From Ectobius pallidus (lineage: Eukaryota > Arthropoda > Insecta > Blattodea > Ectobiidae), in contig CAXKWD010000003.1 in the NCBI GenBank assembly GCA_964059195.1, positions 18,024,606-18,088,605 on the forward strand: a stretch of DNA of 64,000 nt, read 5' to 3'. The notes under the pieces are model-generated. The model worked only from the letters and a program-made list of their open reading frames with translations. It was not told the origin of the DNA and searched no databases. Both the position numbers and the translations under genes were made by a program. Shown in pieces: positions 21,956 to 32,638 of this stretch (the first letter of the stretch is position 1; the number at the start of each line of letters is the position of its first letter).

Positions 21956-22108
21956 TCCATGGTCTACATAGTTCCATGGCCTACCCTACTGTACGTACAC
22001 AGATCCCGAACTCTTGATATAGCCTGGAAGCTAAAAGGACTATAAACACAGCTGAAAAAAAAATATATATATAAGTTTTTATTGCATTTATATATTTTGT
22101 ATATATAT

Positions 22109-22162
<54 letters not shown>

Positions 22163-22865
22163 GGAAGTCACGCATCACAAGGAATGGTCGGCAGGTGGTA
22201 ATACAGGACCTTAGGTGTTAACTCTTGAGTCTAGAACATGGATTTGCATGAGGCTGGTCAACTGAATGCGCATTGCCTCAATGCAGTCATTTGTTACGAG
22301 AAGCGAGGAAATAGCAATATCCATATTAAGTTCAGAGAAAATATTTGAGCATTCCACGTTACATTTTTGAAGACGAGCTTTATTCCTCATCCATCATAAC
22401 ATTCTGTGGTGAGTGTTATAAAAAGTAGAGTGAGAGAAAAAAAATGCCTCTCTCAAAGTTAAATGACCCATAAAATGCGTTATTTTCCGGTCCTTTCCTG
22501 GTTTTTAAAGTGTGGGTTTTACGGGAGAATTGAATTTCTTTAGAAATGTGTGTGCAGTAGCGGTCTGTTAGCGTTTTTTTTGCTTGAACGCCAATTCTTT
22601 CGGCAGTGAGCAGGTTCACATACTTTCTGGATTGATTTACCGAATACTGCACTGAAAACACAATAGGGACTTCCTTTCTCTTTTTCCTCATGCCCAAATT
22701 GGAAGAGGCGAAGACAGGACAAAAAAAGGACTTGCGATCGAACTTGATTATATATCGATATAGAGACAGGCATTTCTTGTGTTCTCTTGTCTATAAATTA
22801 AATTAAAAAAAAAACACCCAGAAAACAAATCTCCCCTCTGTATTAAATCACATGTAATTAACGGG
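21956..22865. other. Mostly unassigned, includes a TA microsatellite
   Basis: Alternating TA tract at about 22100-22160. The rest (22161-22865) shows frames at 22416-22697 and 22540-22773 on the minus strand without recognisable motifs. Confidence 0.4.
22100..22160. repeat. (TA)n microsatellite
   Basis: About 60 bp of alternating AT with one interruption (TATTATATATTATATA). Confidence 0.95.
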
Positions 22866-22866
22866 C

Positions 22867-22912
<46 letters not shown>

Positions 22913-23620
22913 TGTTTATTTATTCTGGCAGAGCTAAGGCCATTTGGCCTTCTCTTCCGCTCTACCAGACTACCAGTAAAAAAAAAAAACTACATTACAA
23001 TTACATAACACAAATACATAATATTACAGATAATTAATTAATACTTAATACTTAAATACCAAGAACTAAACATAGTTATAATTTATAAACTAGAGTGCTA
23101 TAAAACATTAAATTACAAAAGAAAATTACAAAATTAAATTACAAAATATAAAAATACTAAAGAAAATAATTAGGATTATAACCTAAGATATCTAAAATTA
23201 TACTAACGAATACTAAAGAGAAAAACGTATAGTTTAATATAAAAAATAGCTCCAATTAAGATTTCTAGTTACTACGATGAAAAACAAAACTAAATTACAT
23301 GGTTTAAAATTAATATGTTAACTTCTCTCTGAAATTTACCAAGAGTTCGACAGCCTCTGACCGTGCGGGGGATGGAATTCCATTGGCGAGCTACTGATAC
23401 AGAGAATGAGGATGAATAGGATGAAGAGCGATGGAGAGGAATAGAGAGTACATGACTATGTTCTGATCTTGTATTTAGGGTGTGATGAGCAGACAGGTTA
23501 AGGAAGCGGCTAGATAAATATGATGGTGATGAAGTATGAAGAATTTTGAAGAGGAGACAAAGACAGTGAAACCTTCTTCGGTCATTCAGACGGAGCCATG
23601 ACAACATTTCGAAGGAAGGC
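22866..23620 (-). mobile_element. LINE-B, 3' end with (AAT)n tail
   Basis: On the minus strand: ORF2 C-terminus (23607-23290), an A-rich 3' UTR, a terminal segment GAAGGCCAAATGGCCTTAGC followed by TCTGCCAGAATAAATAAACA, then an (AAT)n tail at 22868-22911. A simple-repeat 3' tail is common for some LINE clades. 5' truncated. Confidence 0.85.
23290..23607 (-). pseudogene. LINE-B ORF2 C-terminal fragment
   Basis: This intact 105-residue minus-strand frame contains MLSWLRLNDRRRFHCLCLLF, then KILHTSSPSYLSSRF and LSAHHTLNTRSEHSHVLSIP, and ends with RQWNSIPRTVRG and a tail. WLxLxxRR...H...LLFKIL...PxYL...F and WNSIPxxVR are hallmarks of the C-terminus of CR1/Jockey-type non-LTR reverse transcriptases. 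The palm (YADD) and endonuclease domains lie in the truncated 5' part. The uninterrupted frame suggests a fairly young insertion. Confidence 0.85.
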
Positions 23621-24767
23621 GATACATGATCGGCTTTGGGTATCTAAACAATAATTCTAAGTTCTGAATCACTGTACTTCGAGATAGCTGAGGCTTCTTT
23701 TGTCAGACGTTTCAAACGAATAGGAAGATGAAAGAATGGTGTTTGTCTGTTGTGTGTTGTCCGTTGTCCGTTCCAACTTACCAGACGCTTCAACAAATTC
23801 ATCAAATTCACTTTGAGGCACCCAGATGCAGGCTAAATAAAACACCAAGCAATTTCTCAGCAATGGCCACAAAAATAAGTAACAACTTTCCAAACGACAT
23901 CTATCAATGGGATAGAAAAATTTACAAAGTTGTATCTCTGATTAGCTAACTATAATGTTGACGAATTTTTAAATATACAGGTAGATATGCAGACCCAATT
24001 TAACACTATGACATTGTCAATAGCTTTTTTTCTCTACTACTATTATAATTATTATTATTAACAATCAGAGTCTCCGGGAAGTAATTTTGTGGCATTTTAT
24101 GTTATTGCCACACATACAAAGTAATATTAGTATAAACTAAAATATGTATGTGGCTTGAAAGATTCTAAATTGAATTAAATTCCCCCTTTAACCCTTTCAG
24201 AGACGAATTTATATTTTCATATAAGTTATCATCAAGTCTCACTGCCTCTCCCACGCGCATGCTTGTCGCAATCTGGTTCGGCCGTTCGTCCATTCTTAAA
24301 GGCGGCTTTATCAGCTGAGGAGTGACGATCTGTCTAAACACCTGACGTAAGAACGCGCCTGTGCTCTAACCAGGATTATTTATTAATTTGGAGAGCTATA
24401 CACTAAAGGACAAGGAACCGCCATCCGTGGCATAAAGTATATAGCTAAGTGGGTGCTAAAACGATGCGACTTTCCGGGGCTATAACATGTAGAGATTTTA
24501 GATAAAACCTAACAGGGACTTTAGGGGAACTTTAACAACAAATACAGATCTCGTTTCCGCATTTTAACGTGTTTATGCTTTGAAAAGTAGTCCTTAGCAT
24601 AGTTCTTGTAAATAGACGCCTGTCTTGGCGCCAGCCAGGCGTCGCTGTGTAAGATTCTCCCCATGAAAGCATCCTCGCTACAGAAATAAAATTCACAGTT
24701 TATGGCTTTGAATACTTGAAAGTAGCTTGTGAATATTGGAAAGGTAACGTAGCGTACATATATCTGA
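23621..24767. other. Unassigned stretch
   Basis: Frames on both strands at 23669-23949 have no known motif. 24225-24370 is more CpG-rich (CCCACGCGCATGC, CACCTGACGTAAGAACGCGC) and contains a CRE-like TGACGTAA, but no gene can be supported. Confidence 0.35.
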
Positions 24768-24938
24768 TAAGGAAGCGTTTAGCGACCAGGAGTTAGGGGG
24801 GCTGGAAGGAAATTGCAAGGAGTTCACCCTCTTTGTTGTGTGAACTTGGCAATAAGGGCAAAGACATGTGTTGGAGAAGGGAGGATGAATTATTGCAATG
24901 CGATTTACATGGGAATTAGTTGATTCTGTAAGTAATTA
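24768..24938 (+). repeat. ~165-bp direct repeat, left copy
   Basis: Contains GGAAATTGCAAGGAGTTCAC, CCTCTTTGTTGTGTGAACTT, ATTGCAATGCGATTTACATG and GGAATTAGTTGATTCT. It is repeated at 25933-26098, immediately after the intervening hAT-C copy. Confidence 0.9.
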
Positions 24939-24939
24939 C

Positions 24940-25931
24940 CAGGGCCCGGATTTGAAGGTTTTAACCTATCTTTTCCCCAGCTTCCTAATTAGACCATTTT
25001 AACGTGTTTTTCCGTTTCATGCCCCTTACTTCCGAACAGGGGCGGATTCACGGGGGATGGGGGAATTCCCCCCCCCCCAAAAAAAATTGTAACATTAAGC
25101 GCAGGTTATTCAAACGGACAGCCTTCTAACAAATGTTGTAAAGACAACATAACCCAAATACTTAAATTAAAGCAACGACATTAATTATTTTGAAATACAT
25201 TTTTGTAATAAAATGCCGAAATGTTCATTTTAATTTCAACTGTGTACTGGGAAAAATTAATTTTTATGAGTAAAAACTTCCCTCTCTACTTTTCCCCCTG
25301 CTTCCGAATATATGAATCTTATAGAACCTAAAAAGAGATAAATCGGACTGAAGAGCCTAAAAAGGGCTAAGGAGGATTTTTGCTGAAAAACTAGGGACTA
25401 AAGAGAACTTTTGCTGAAAAACTAGGGCTAAAGAGGATTTTTGCTGAAAACCTAGAGCCTGACAAAAACAAGTAAGTATACATACTAGGCTATATTTCAT
25501 TTAATCTACCAAACTTCTTACTTTGGATTTTGAAATCGAAATTTAAAATACATTAATGGGGTTCAAATGAAGTTGACATTTTTCATGAACAGATTATTAT
25601 TTTTTAATTATTGCCATCTTCTTAGTGTTCGTTGAATTACAGACTTTTCATTAAAATGCTATAAAATGAAAGAATAATAAATTGTATTATTAAAGGATAA
25701 ATATCTCAATTGTTTATGCTACTTTTTCGAGTGCCGATATAAGGAATAGTTAGTTGTTTATTTTCTAAAAGATCTAAAATAACTGTGTCAAAATTATAAT
25801 ATAAATTTCGGTGTTAATATTAGTGTTTTATTAAGACGGTTTAAATAGTTTGTTTAAAACCTAAAAAAGGGCTTTTCCACGAAAATAAAAGGCTAAAATA
25901 CCGTTTATAAAGCCTAAAAATCCGGGCCCTA
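24940..25931 (+). mobile_element. hAT-C subtype 2, complete non-autonomous copy
   Basis: Left end CAGGGCCCGGATTTGAAGG; right end GCCTAAAAATCCGGGCCCTA. Internal repeats of AACTAGGGCTAAAGAGGA type lie at 25360-25450. A run of C (25070-25078) lies in a GGGGGATGGGGGAATTCCCC context. No transposase. The flanks GTAATTAC/CTAATAAG are not a good 8-bp duplication, perhaps because the insertion lies at a duplication junction. Confidence 0.7.
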
Positions 25932-25932
25932 C

Positions 25933-26098
25933 TAATAAGGAAACGTTTATCGACCAGGAGGCTAGAAGGAAATTGCAAGGAGTTCACCCTCTTTGTTGTG
26001 TGAACTTGGCAATAAGGGCAAGACATGTGTTAAAGAAGGGAGGATGACTTATTGCAATGCGATTTACATGGGAATTAGTTGATTCTCAAAGTAATTAT
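25933..26098 (+). repeat. ~165-bp direct repeat, right copy
   Basis: About 90 percent identical by eye to 24768-24938; the differences are a shorter GGGGGG region and scattered substitutions. Confidence 0.9.
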
Positions 26099-26220
26099 AC
26101 TAAGTAGAGGCTGCTGATTCCCTATACAGAACAATACTCAAACCTTACTGCGGAATGTAAAGGGAATCTTGATTAAAATATCGGAAATATCTCAGCGCTT
26201 TTAATTAACTAATACTATTG

Positions 26221-26645
26221 TAAAATATTTGGGCCTGAGGGAGATGAAAATGGGGAGTGGAGAAAACTGCATAACGACGAGCTTCATGGCCTATACTCGT
26301 CACCAGATATAGTAAGGGTAATTAAAATCACGGAGGATGAAATGGGCTGGACATGTTGCGCGCACGGGGGAGGAAAGACATATCTCAAAAGTATTAACTG
26401 GGAGACCAGAAGGGAGAAGACCACTTGAAAAACCTAGACTTGGGTGGTAGGACAATACTAGCATAGATTTAAGGCAAGTAAGATTTGCGATGGATGGTTG
26501 GATGGAGTTAGCACAGAATGGGGTTGAATGGCGGGCTCAGGTAAGCCCGGCAATGAACCTTCCGGTTCCATAAAATATATAATATATCTTTAGCTTGCTT
26601 AGGAATTGTCTATTGCCATTGAGTAAGTAAGTAAGTAAATAAGTA
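26221..26645 (+). mobile_element. LINE-A 3' end, degraded
   Basis: Carries GGAGAAAACTGCATAACGAC, GGGCTGGACATGTTGCGCGC and GGTAAGCCCGGCAATGAACC, and ends in CATTGAGTAAGTAAGTAAAT. Several indels break the C-terminal frame seen at 7512, so it is older than that copy. Confidence 0.85.
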
Positions 26646-26928
26646 TACAATACTAAAAGAAAACCATGTGAAAATAGAAAACTATAATTCCTTTGTTCGT
26701 AACTCTTGAGGGTGAATTCTATAGGCCTAACTACAGGTAAAACAAAATGTACATCGTTTAGGCAAGTCTTCGGCAAATACTTTGGGAGAGTGATAAGAAT
26801 CTAAGAAACAGGTATTCAGGAAGTTGGTATATTGCATTTTTTTATTTAATTGACCAAAAACCGACAAATAATCTTGTCAATGAATCAACATGTTTAAACG
26901 CAATCACAAAAAAAAAAAAAAAAAAGCA

Positions 26929-27452
26929 AGTAAATCAGGTAAACTGATGTAACTAAGTGCCAGTATGCCTTCCTTTAATCAGTGATAATTGCAATTATAA
27001 TATGAAGAAAATAAGTTATTTCTGTAATCGATTTTCGAGTTTAGCTCCACATCGATTAATTATGCAGGACATAAGGAAGAACAAAGGTCTAAAATTTGAT
27101 AATCATATATGAAGGAATATGTGATTTGTCAAAGCTAACTGTATTGCAACTACCAAAGCCGTATATGAAAAATGTAAAACAATATGTTGCCATGAGAACT
27201 GATTTGCATTTGATACATTCTGTCTAATATATTACCATGAAGTAGTCACTAAATTAGGCATTTCTCCGGCACCGGTCAACCGATTTGGTCCAACATGAAC
27301 AGGCTTCATCCCATGGACGTTATAAATGCGTATACCAAGTTTCATGAAAATCCGATAAAGCGTATTTGAGTTATCGCGCGTACAGACAGACAGACATTTT
27401 CCCGTCCTCCATACAGTCTCATAAAGTACCATTCTGGCACTTAATAAACAAG
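26929..27452 (-). repeat. Interspersed repeat P
   Basis: On the minus strand it reads GGTACTTTATGAGACTGT, GTCTGTCTGTCTGTACGCGC, GATTTTCATGAAACTTGGTA, CGGTTGACCGGTGCCGGAGA, and ends TGGCACTTAGTTACATCAGT and TTTACCTGATTT. The AGTGCCAG and CTGGCACT motifs near the two ends are inverted. Six copies lie in the window. No coding; class unknown. Confidence 0.85.
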
Positions 27453-27884
27453 TAAAATAAACGATACAAATCAAGCGACTGTCGTCGGTTATTGGTTAAA
27501 ATTCTACATATTATAACATCGGGTTTGTCACGCATTCATGATCTAAATATTCATTTGAAATGAACAGTGAACAGTTGTGAGGGATGGCTGTGTATGTAGT
27601 GAATATATAAGTAGCATTAATTTAACTTCTTGGTGGTCCGAGCTACAAGAGAGAGGCAATGTTTTATTGACTTTACCCCGTTCCTCAGGGAAATCATGGA
27701 GGGGCTTTGTCCATACAGTTGTTTGTTTTTATGATTACTTCCCTGTATCCTTGTTTTAGTTTCCAACTCCCTCTAAATACAATAAATGTTCTTCTTCTTC
27801 TTTTTTTCTTGAAATGAAACTATGAAAGGCCTGTAGTGAGAAAATAGCCAAGAGTACCATTACCGAAATGACGTAGGCCTATGT
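27453..27884. other. Unassigned stretch
   Basis: The frame at 27577-27759 is without motif. An AATAAA followed by a pyrimidine run near 27780-27810 has no gene attached. Confidence 0.4.
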
Positions 27885-27895
27885 CATGTATAGGG

Positions 27896-28105
27896 ATTGT
27901 CCTAATTCTTCTGGTGGCACTATGGCCCTGGGGTAGACTCAGTTTCTACCAGAAATGAGTACCAGGAGCAATCCTGGGGGTAAAGGCGGCTGGTGCGTAA
28001 GGCTGACAACCTTACCACCTTCACGTGCCGATTGTCTAAAAATCTGGGAGCCTCAACCTCCTGGAACCCTCTGGGCCTCCATGGCCTGTAATAAGGAACA
28101 CTTTA
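27896..28105 (+). mobile_element. SINE family S5, 5'-truncated, at the tip of hAT-T
   Basis: Perfect 11-bp duplication CATGTATAGGG at 27885-27895 and 28106-28116. The right copy of the duplication includes the first bases (TAGGG) of the hAT-T terminus. So the SINE inserted across the hAT end after the hAT was in place. The head is missing; the body starts at ATTGTCCTAATTCTTCTGG. Confidence 0.88.
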
Positions 28106-28714
28106 CATGTATAGGGTTCGGATGTTTATGACCTAAAAAAGTTGAAAATTTGACTGGAAATATGCGCTTAAAAATGACTAAATATAACTAAAAATTCCTA
28201 AATATGACCTAATAAAAGAAAGTTTAATGCCATTAAATTATTACATCACATTATTTCAGTCAGATAATAACTTTTTTAAACAATTTTACAGGTTATTTCA
28301 GTTGAACTTCTAATTTTAAACAATGTGCTCCTTTTTGCCCGCTTCATCAGCTCCAAATAATATGTTGTAGATCATGCGTGCCCCTATAAACCAGGGGTGC
28401 CCCCCCCCCAAACTTCATGACTCACCCCCCCCCCCAACTTCATTGCTCACCCCCCCCCCCACAAATTTCATTGCTCACCCCCCAACCTGATTGGCTGTCG
28501 ACAAGGGCGCCCATATGATATTTTCTAGGGGGGTAATTTTAAATTTGTTGTTGTTGCTGTTGTTGCTTTAACTTCTTGGGCCACTTTGTAACATTATATT
28601 AATAATATAAAAATATAATAAGTGCAACAATGACGTAGCCAGAAAATAATTGCGGGGAGGGTCGAAAGTGCAGGGGGGTTTGGAATATCCCCCCCCAAAA
28701 GGGGGTCGGGGTTC

Positions 28715-29290
28715 CATCCCCAGAAAATGTTTAAATATTGAACTAATGAAAATCACATATTACGCTATTTTAGCACAAAAAACTAGTTAGGAAATTTGTT
28801 TACCATACTCTAAGACATGCCAATGTAAATAAGAAATCATTACCTAAGAAGGGGGCCACCCCCGGAAAATTGTTAAATATTGAACTAATGAAAATCACAT
28901 ATTACGCTATTTTAGCACTCAAAAACTAGTTAGGAAATTTGTTTATTATACTCTAAGACATGTCAATGTAAACAAGAAATTGTTAACCAAGTCGGGTGTC
29001 CACCCCGGGAAATTTTTAAATATTGAACTAACGAAAATCACATTTTACGCTATTTTAGCACTCAAAAACTAGATAGAAAATTTGTTTACCGTACTCTAAG
29101 ACATGCCAATAAAACAAGAAAATGTTACCTAAGTCAGGTGTCCACCCCGCGAAATTGTTAAATGTTGAACTAATGAAAATAACATTTTATGCTATTTTAG
29201 CACTGAAAAACTAGTTAGCAAATTTGTTTACTATACTCTAAGACATGGCAACTTAAACAAGAAATTGTTACTTAAGTTATACTACTTATT
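28715..29290 (+). repeat. Four tandem ~141-bp units inside hAT-N
   Basis: Units carry ATATTGAACTAATGAAAATC, ACGCTATTTTAGCACTCAAA and ACTCTAAGACATGCCAATGT, starting near 28732, 28873, 29016 and 29159. Each spacer has a GGGTGTCCACCCCGG-like segment. Divergence between units is modest. Confidence 0.88.
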
Positions 29291-29334
29291 ACTATTTATA
29301 AGAAAAGTTGAATAACACATGGAACAGTGGATAT

Positions 29335-29604
29335 CATAGGCGTAACCAGGCCGACCATATGGGGGGGGGTTATAACATCTGGAGAGGGGGGTTCCGGGGT
29401 CCTCCCCCCCGGAAAATTTTAAAAATTAAGATGCACAATAACGAGTTTTAAGCTTCCCACGCTTTAAACTCATATTAGTAATTTATAAGCAGATTTTTAA
29501 AAAAGGTGATATATCACAATAATGAAATAAATAGTACAATTTTCCATTTTTTAATGAATGGGGGGGGGGTTCAAACCCCCAAAACCCCCCTCGTTACGCC
29601 TATG
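29335..29604. mobile_element. Short hAT-like MITE, 270 bp
   Basis: Perfect 8-bp duplication GTGGATAT at 29327-29334 and 29605-29612. Termini CATAGGCGTAAC and GTTACGCCTATG. The interior contains G and C runs (GGGGGGGGG near 29361 and 29563). Third level of a nested series. Confidence 0.88.
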
Positions 29605-30255
29605 GTGGATATAATAGGCCTACTCATTATGTTATGAAAAGAAAATAACTACTATATCATATTTGACACACCAACAAATCTTGTTTCATTAAATAAATAT
29701 TTAAAAAAAATACAAATATAGAATTTTAGGTTTTGACTTTTGGGGGGTCCAAACCCCCTGGACCCCCCTTTCCTAATCCACTGTTAGAAGAGACCTTTTG
29801 GAGTTATAAAACTTGACCGTTTTTATTTTTAACATATAAAACGCTAATTTTGCAACAATTTTCAACCCCCCAGAAAATTCATAAAACAATAATATTTTGC
29901 CCCCCCCCAGAAATTTCAATAACGCAGTCTGCGTCTTAACCCCCCCTGTGGGCACCCCTGTATAAACTATGAACAATTGCATTCATTTTAAAGTTAAGTT
30001 ATCTATTAATTGGGCATAAACATTAGATCAATGAAATAAATTTCAAATTTAACTCGACCATTTAGTGCAAATACTTTAAATTATAATTGTGCTTCTTTAC
30101 AGGAGTTATAACTGAAATATGACGTTAAATTACAAATGTGATCAAAAATGTCCAACACCATAAAAATGACCAAAATGTGACTTTATATGCAAAATAAAAA
30201 CGCACCGATTGGGATAATAAGCGTCTAATTCAACTTTAATTTGTGTTTGCACGGA

Positions 30256-30393
30256 ATGAAAAATTTCTCAATTCCGGTGGCGAATATGTTGAAAAATAGC
30301 TGAAAACTTGCTGTATCTGTTGCAATAAATATTTCTTTAAAATTGTGTTTTGTTTCTGTAAACGGCCCCAGGGAAACTTACTTTCTGGACGGC
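30256..30393 (+). mobile_element. Mariner-like 3' end fragment
   Basis: Contains the transposase 3' tail (AATATGTTGAAAAATAGCTG), TGCAATAAATATTTC, and the terminus GTAAACGGCCCCAGGGAAAC, then TTACTTTCTGGACG. It matches 39640-39762. It is one-ended. Confidence 0.8.
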
Positions 30394-31439
30394 CCTCGAA
30401 CATTTTATTTCTAAAAGCTCAGAAAGTAAAGGAAACATAATAGAAAAGTAAACATTGTTGTATTGATAATGCCTTGTGTTTGTTCTCTCACAGATGTAGA
30501 CAGAAACACAAGGCGCTTAAAGAAATAAACAGAACAAAGGAATATGATTCCGGTGCTTCTAGAAAAAGAAAAAAAAACGTAGCAGCCATTAATAGTTCCA
30601 TATAACATTCTCCATTGCAGTATTTGTATTGGTTTGTTCATGTTTACCAACTGGTATAGAACGACAGTCAGTTGTAAAGATTGTCTGAGAAGTCGTTTTA
30701 TTGATGTTTTATCTTGTAGAGAGCACTTTTGCGGAAGTAATGGCATTATCTACTCACACGAACTGCACGCCAACGTAATTATGAATGCTAGGGTGCAAGG
30801 ATTTGAACACATGAGAATGTTACACCATCTTAACGTGTTATTACATTCATCTTTTACTTCCTTCTGGCTTTAATATTCATTTTTCGTTGTATTGTATCTG
30901 ATGTTCCTATCAAAACAAAACGAACAAATGAACGGATAGATTACACAGACCAACAGCCATTTTCGTGCCTTAGAATTTAGACCTATTTTTGGGTGTATTT
31001 AAGTCGCTGATGCCAAATGTGCCATTAGTTTTGCCCTGTGAGCTTTAGTTTTTCAGATATGGTGTTACCATTATGCATATTATCCCATTTTAGTTTGAAT
31101 ATAAATAAAAAAACAGTGCCTACTTTTAGCTTCTAAATCATGTGAAGAAAAAAGCAACTCACTAACACTACAATAACAATATAACATGGGGTCTTTAAAA
31201 AAATCGGTATTATCACATACTGTACGGTCGTTTATGACTTATGAGATGTCAATTTGAGGGCCAAAAAATAATCCAGCTTTTAGTTTTTCTGTACTTCGTA
31301 GAGTTTTCGTATGGTCAAGAACTCCGCCAGGTTAAATAAATAAATAATAAATAAATAAATAAACCATCACTAGCTATAACTTATTATCAAGCAAGATTTT
31401 GTTTTGCTAGACTAAGAGTTCACGAATAAAATCTATATA
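30394..31439. other. Unassigned stretch
   Basis: A short palindrome GCCTTGTGTTT/AAACACAAGGC at 30472-30517. Overlapping frames at 30411-30873 on both strands lack motifs. An AAATA run lies at 31335-31364. Confidence 0.4.
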
Positions 31440-32017
31440 AAAGTAGATCTGGTAGAGAAAAATACTTAAAATATAAGCTATAAAATGACTACAAAAAAAA
31501 AAAAAAACAACAATGACTCAAATATTTGTATGAAAATGCTAGTTTATTCATCAGATTTGTGTCTATTCTATCTTTATATTGTTAACCCAAAAAGACTTGT
31601 AATTAGTTAATTACATTCGGTTAAATGCAAACAGCAAGCACTGTCTTTCTGTATCCAAATCAAAATTACAAGATATATTTATTAACGCTGGTTTACAGTT
31701 CCGATAATATTCATTGTAAGTAAATTTATTAAACTCCATACAATGCAAGGAGAAAAAAGAAAAGACTTTCAATGTTTAAAATTTTCCTAAAAAATATGAA
31801 ATGGGGAAGAAGACCATAAAATAACCAAGGAACGACCAAATAATGACATTTAATTTTTTAAATTACCTAAAAATAAAAATTTGGGGAAAGTGACCAAAAT
31901 GACCCTTAAAATCACCATTTTTATAATCTAGGAGTCATGATCAGAATATCTGCACAAGTAGGCAATGTCCATGATGCACCAGTTAAAAGATGACATGTCA
32001 TCAGAATCCGGGCCCTG
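31440..32017 (+). mobile_element. hAT-C, right half
   Basis: Ends ATGACATGTCATCAGAATCC followed by GGGCCCTG at 32010-32017. AAAATGACC-type subterminal repeats lie at 31790-31915. The left terminus is not present. Confidence 0.65.
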
Positions 32018-32638
32018 GTAATGACTATTTAACTCGCGATTCAGTGGCCAATTCTGTATAAGAATATATAGAAATTCAACCAATCGCAAGTGTCTGTCAT
32101 CATAATTTTGTCGTTTTTTTTATCAGTTTCATTTTATAGCAGCTACCTTCACTTTTTTAAAATGTAAATTCGCAAGGACTGAACATTGAAACATCTTCAT
32201 ACCTGCAGCTTCTTTGATATAAAGCAGTGAGTGTATATAAGCTGCATAAGTAGGCTACGTCGAATACGAGGAGCTGCATACTTAAATGTTGGAATACTTA
32301 AGATCAATAAGGAAGTAGCCTATCGACTTTATGATGCTCTCAAGTCAGAGGAACGAGATAAAATGCCAGCAAACATGTTAGGGCAGGAAGTAGCTGCATG
32401 CTGAGCTACTTCATTTACTCAAGTATCATTTCAACTAGCATTGCACTTCTTAAACATAAAAGCCCTACCATAAACTGCTAACTGCATGGACAGTGATCAA
32501 GAGAACCAAGGCTATAAACTGTGAGAATTAATTTTCAAACTACGTTATTCTGGAGAGGAATATTTGTTCTGGGCTTAGTCATCTGATGTAAATAAATACT
32601 AATATAGTAAAGTATTTGCTATTACTACTGAAGAAGTG
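32018..32638. other. Unassigned stretch
   Basis: No coding or repeat recognised. Confidence 0.4.

Larger units (their letters stand above)
28392..29960. mobile_element. hAT-N, 1.57-kb non-autonomous element
   Basis: Termini CAGGGGTGCCC and GGGCACCCCTG. The flanks share TATAAAC (CTATAAAC at 28384-28391, TATAAACT from 29961), and the uninterrupted site in the sibling hAT-T copy supports a 7-8 bp duplication. The interior has many C and G homopolymer runs, a four-unit tandem array and a further nested hAT. No transposase frame. Confidence 0.8.
28112..30255 (-). mobile_element. hAT-T copy 2, carrying two nested hAT elements
   Basis: Starts TAGGGTTCGGATGTTTATGA. The reverse complement of 29970-30250 matches 6380-6560 (CATATTTCAGTTATAA, GGTCGAGTTAAATTTGAAAT). 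Its interior contains hAT-N at 28392-29960. The far terminus is gone: the element runs into a mariner end at about 30256. Confidence 0.75.

Noticed and set aside
28715..29290. CRISPR-like regular array
   Set aside because: Units are ~141 bp with no short repeat/unique spacer pattern, sit inside an hAT element, and the genome is eukaryotic in character.
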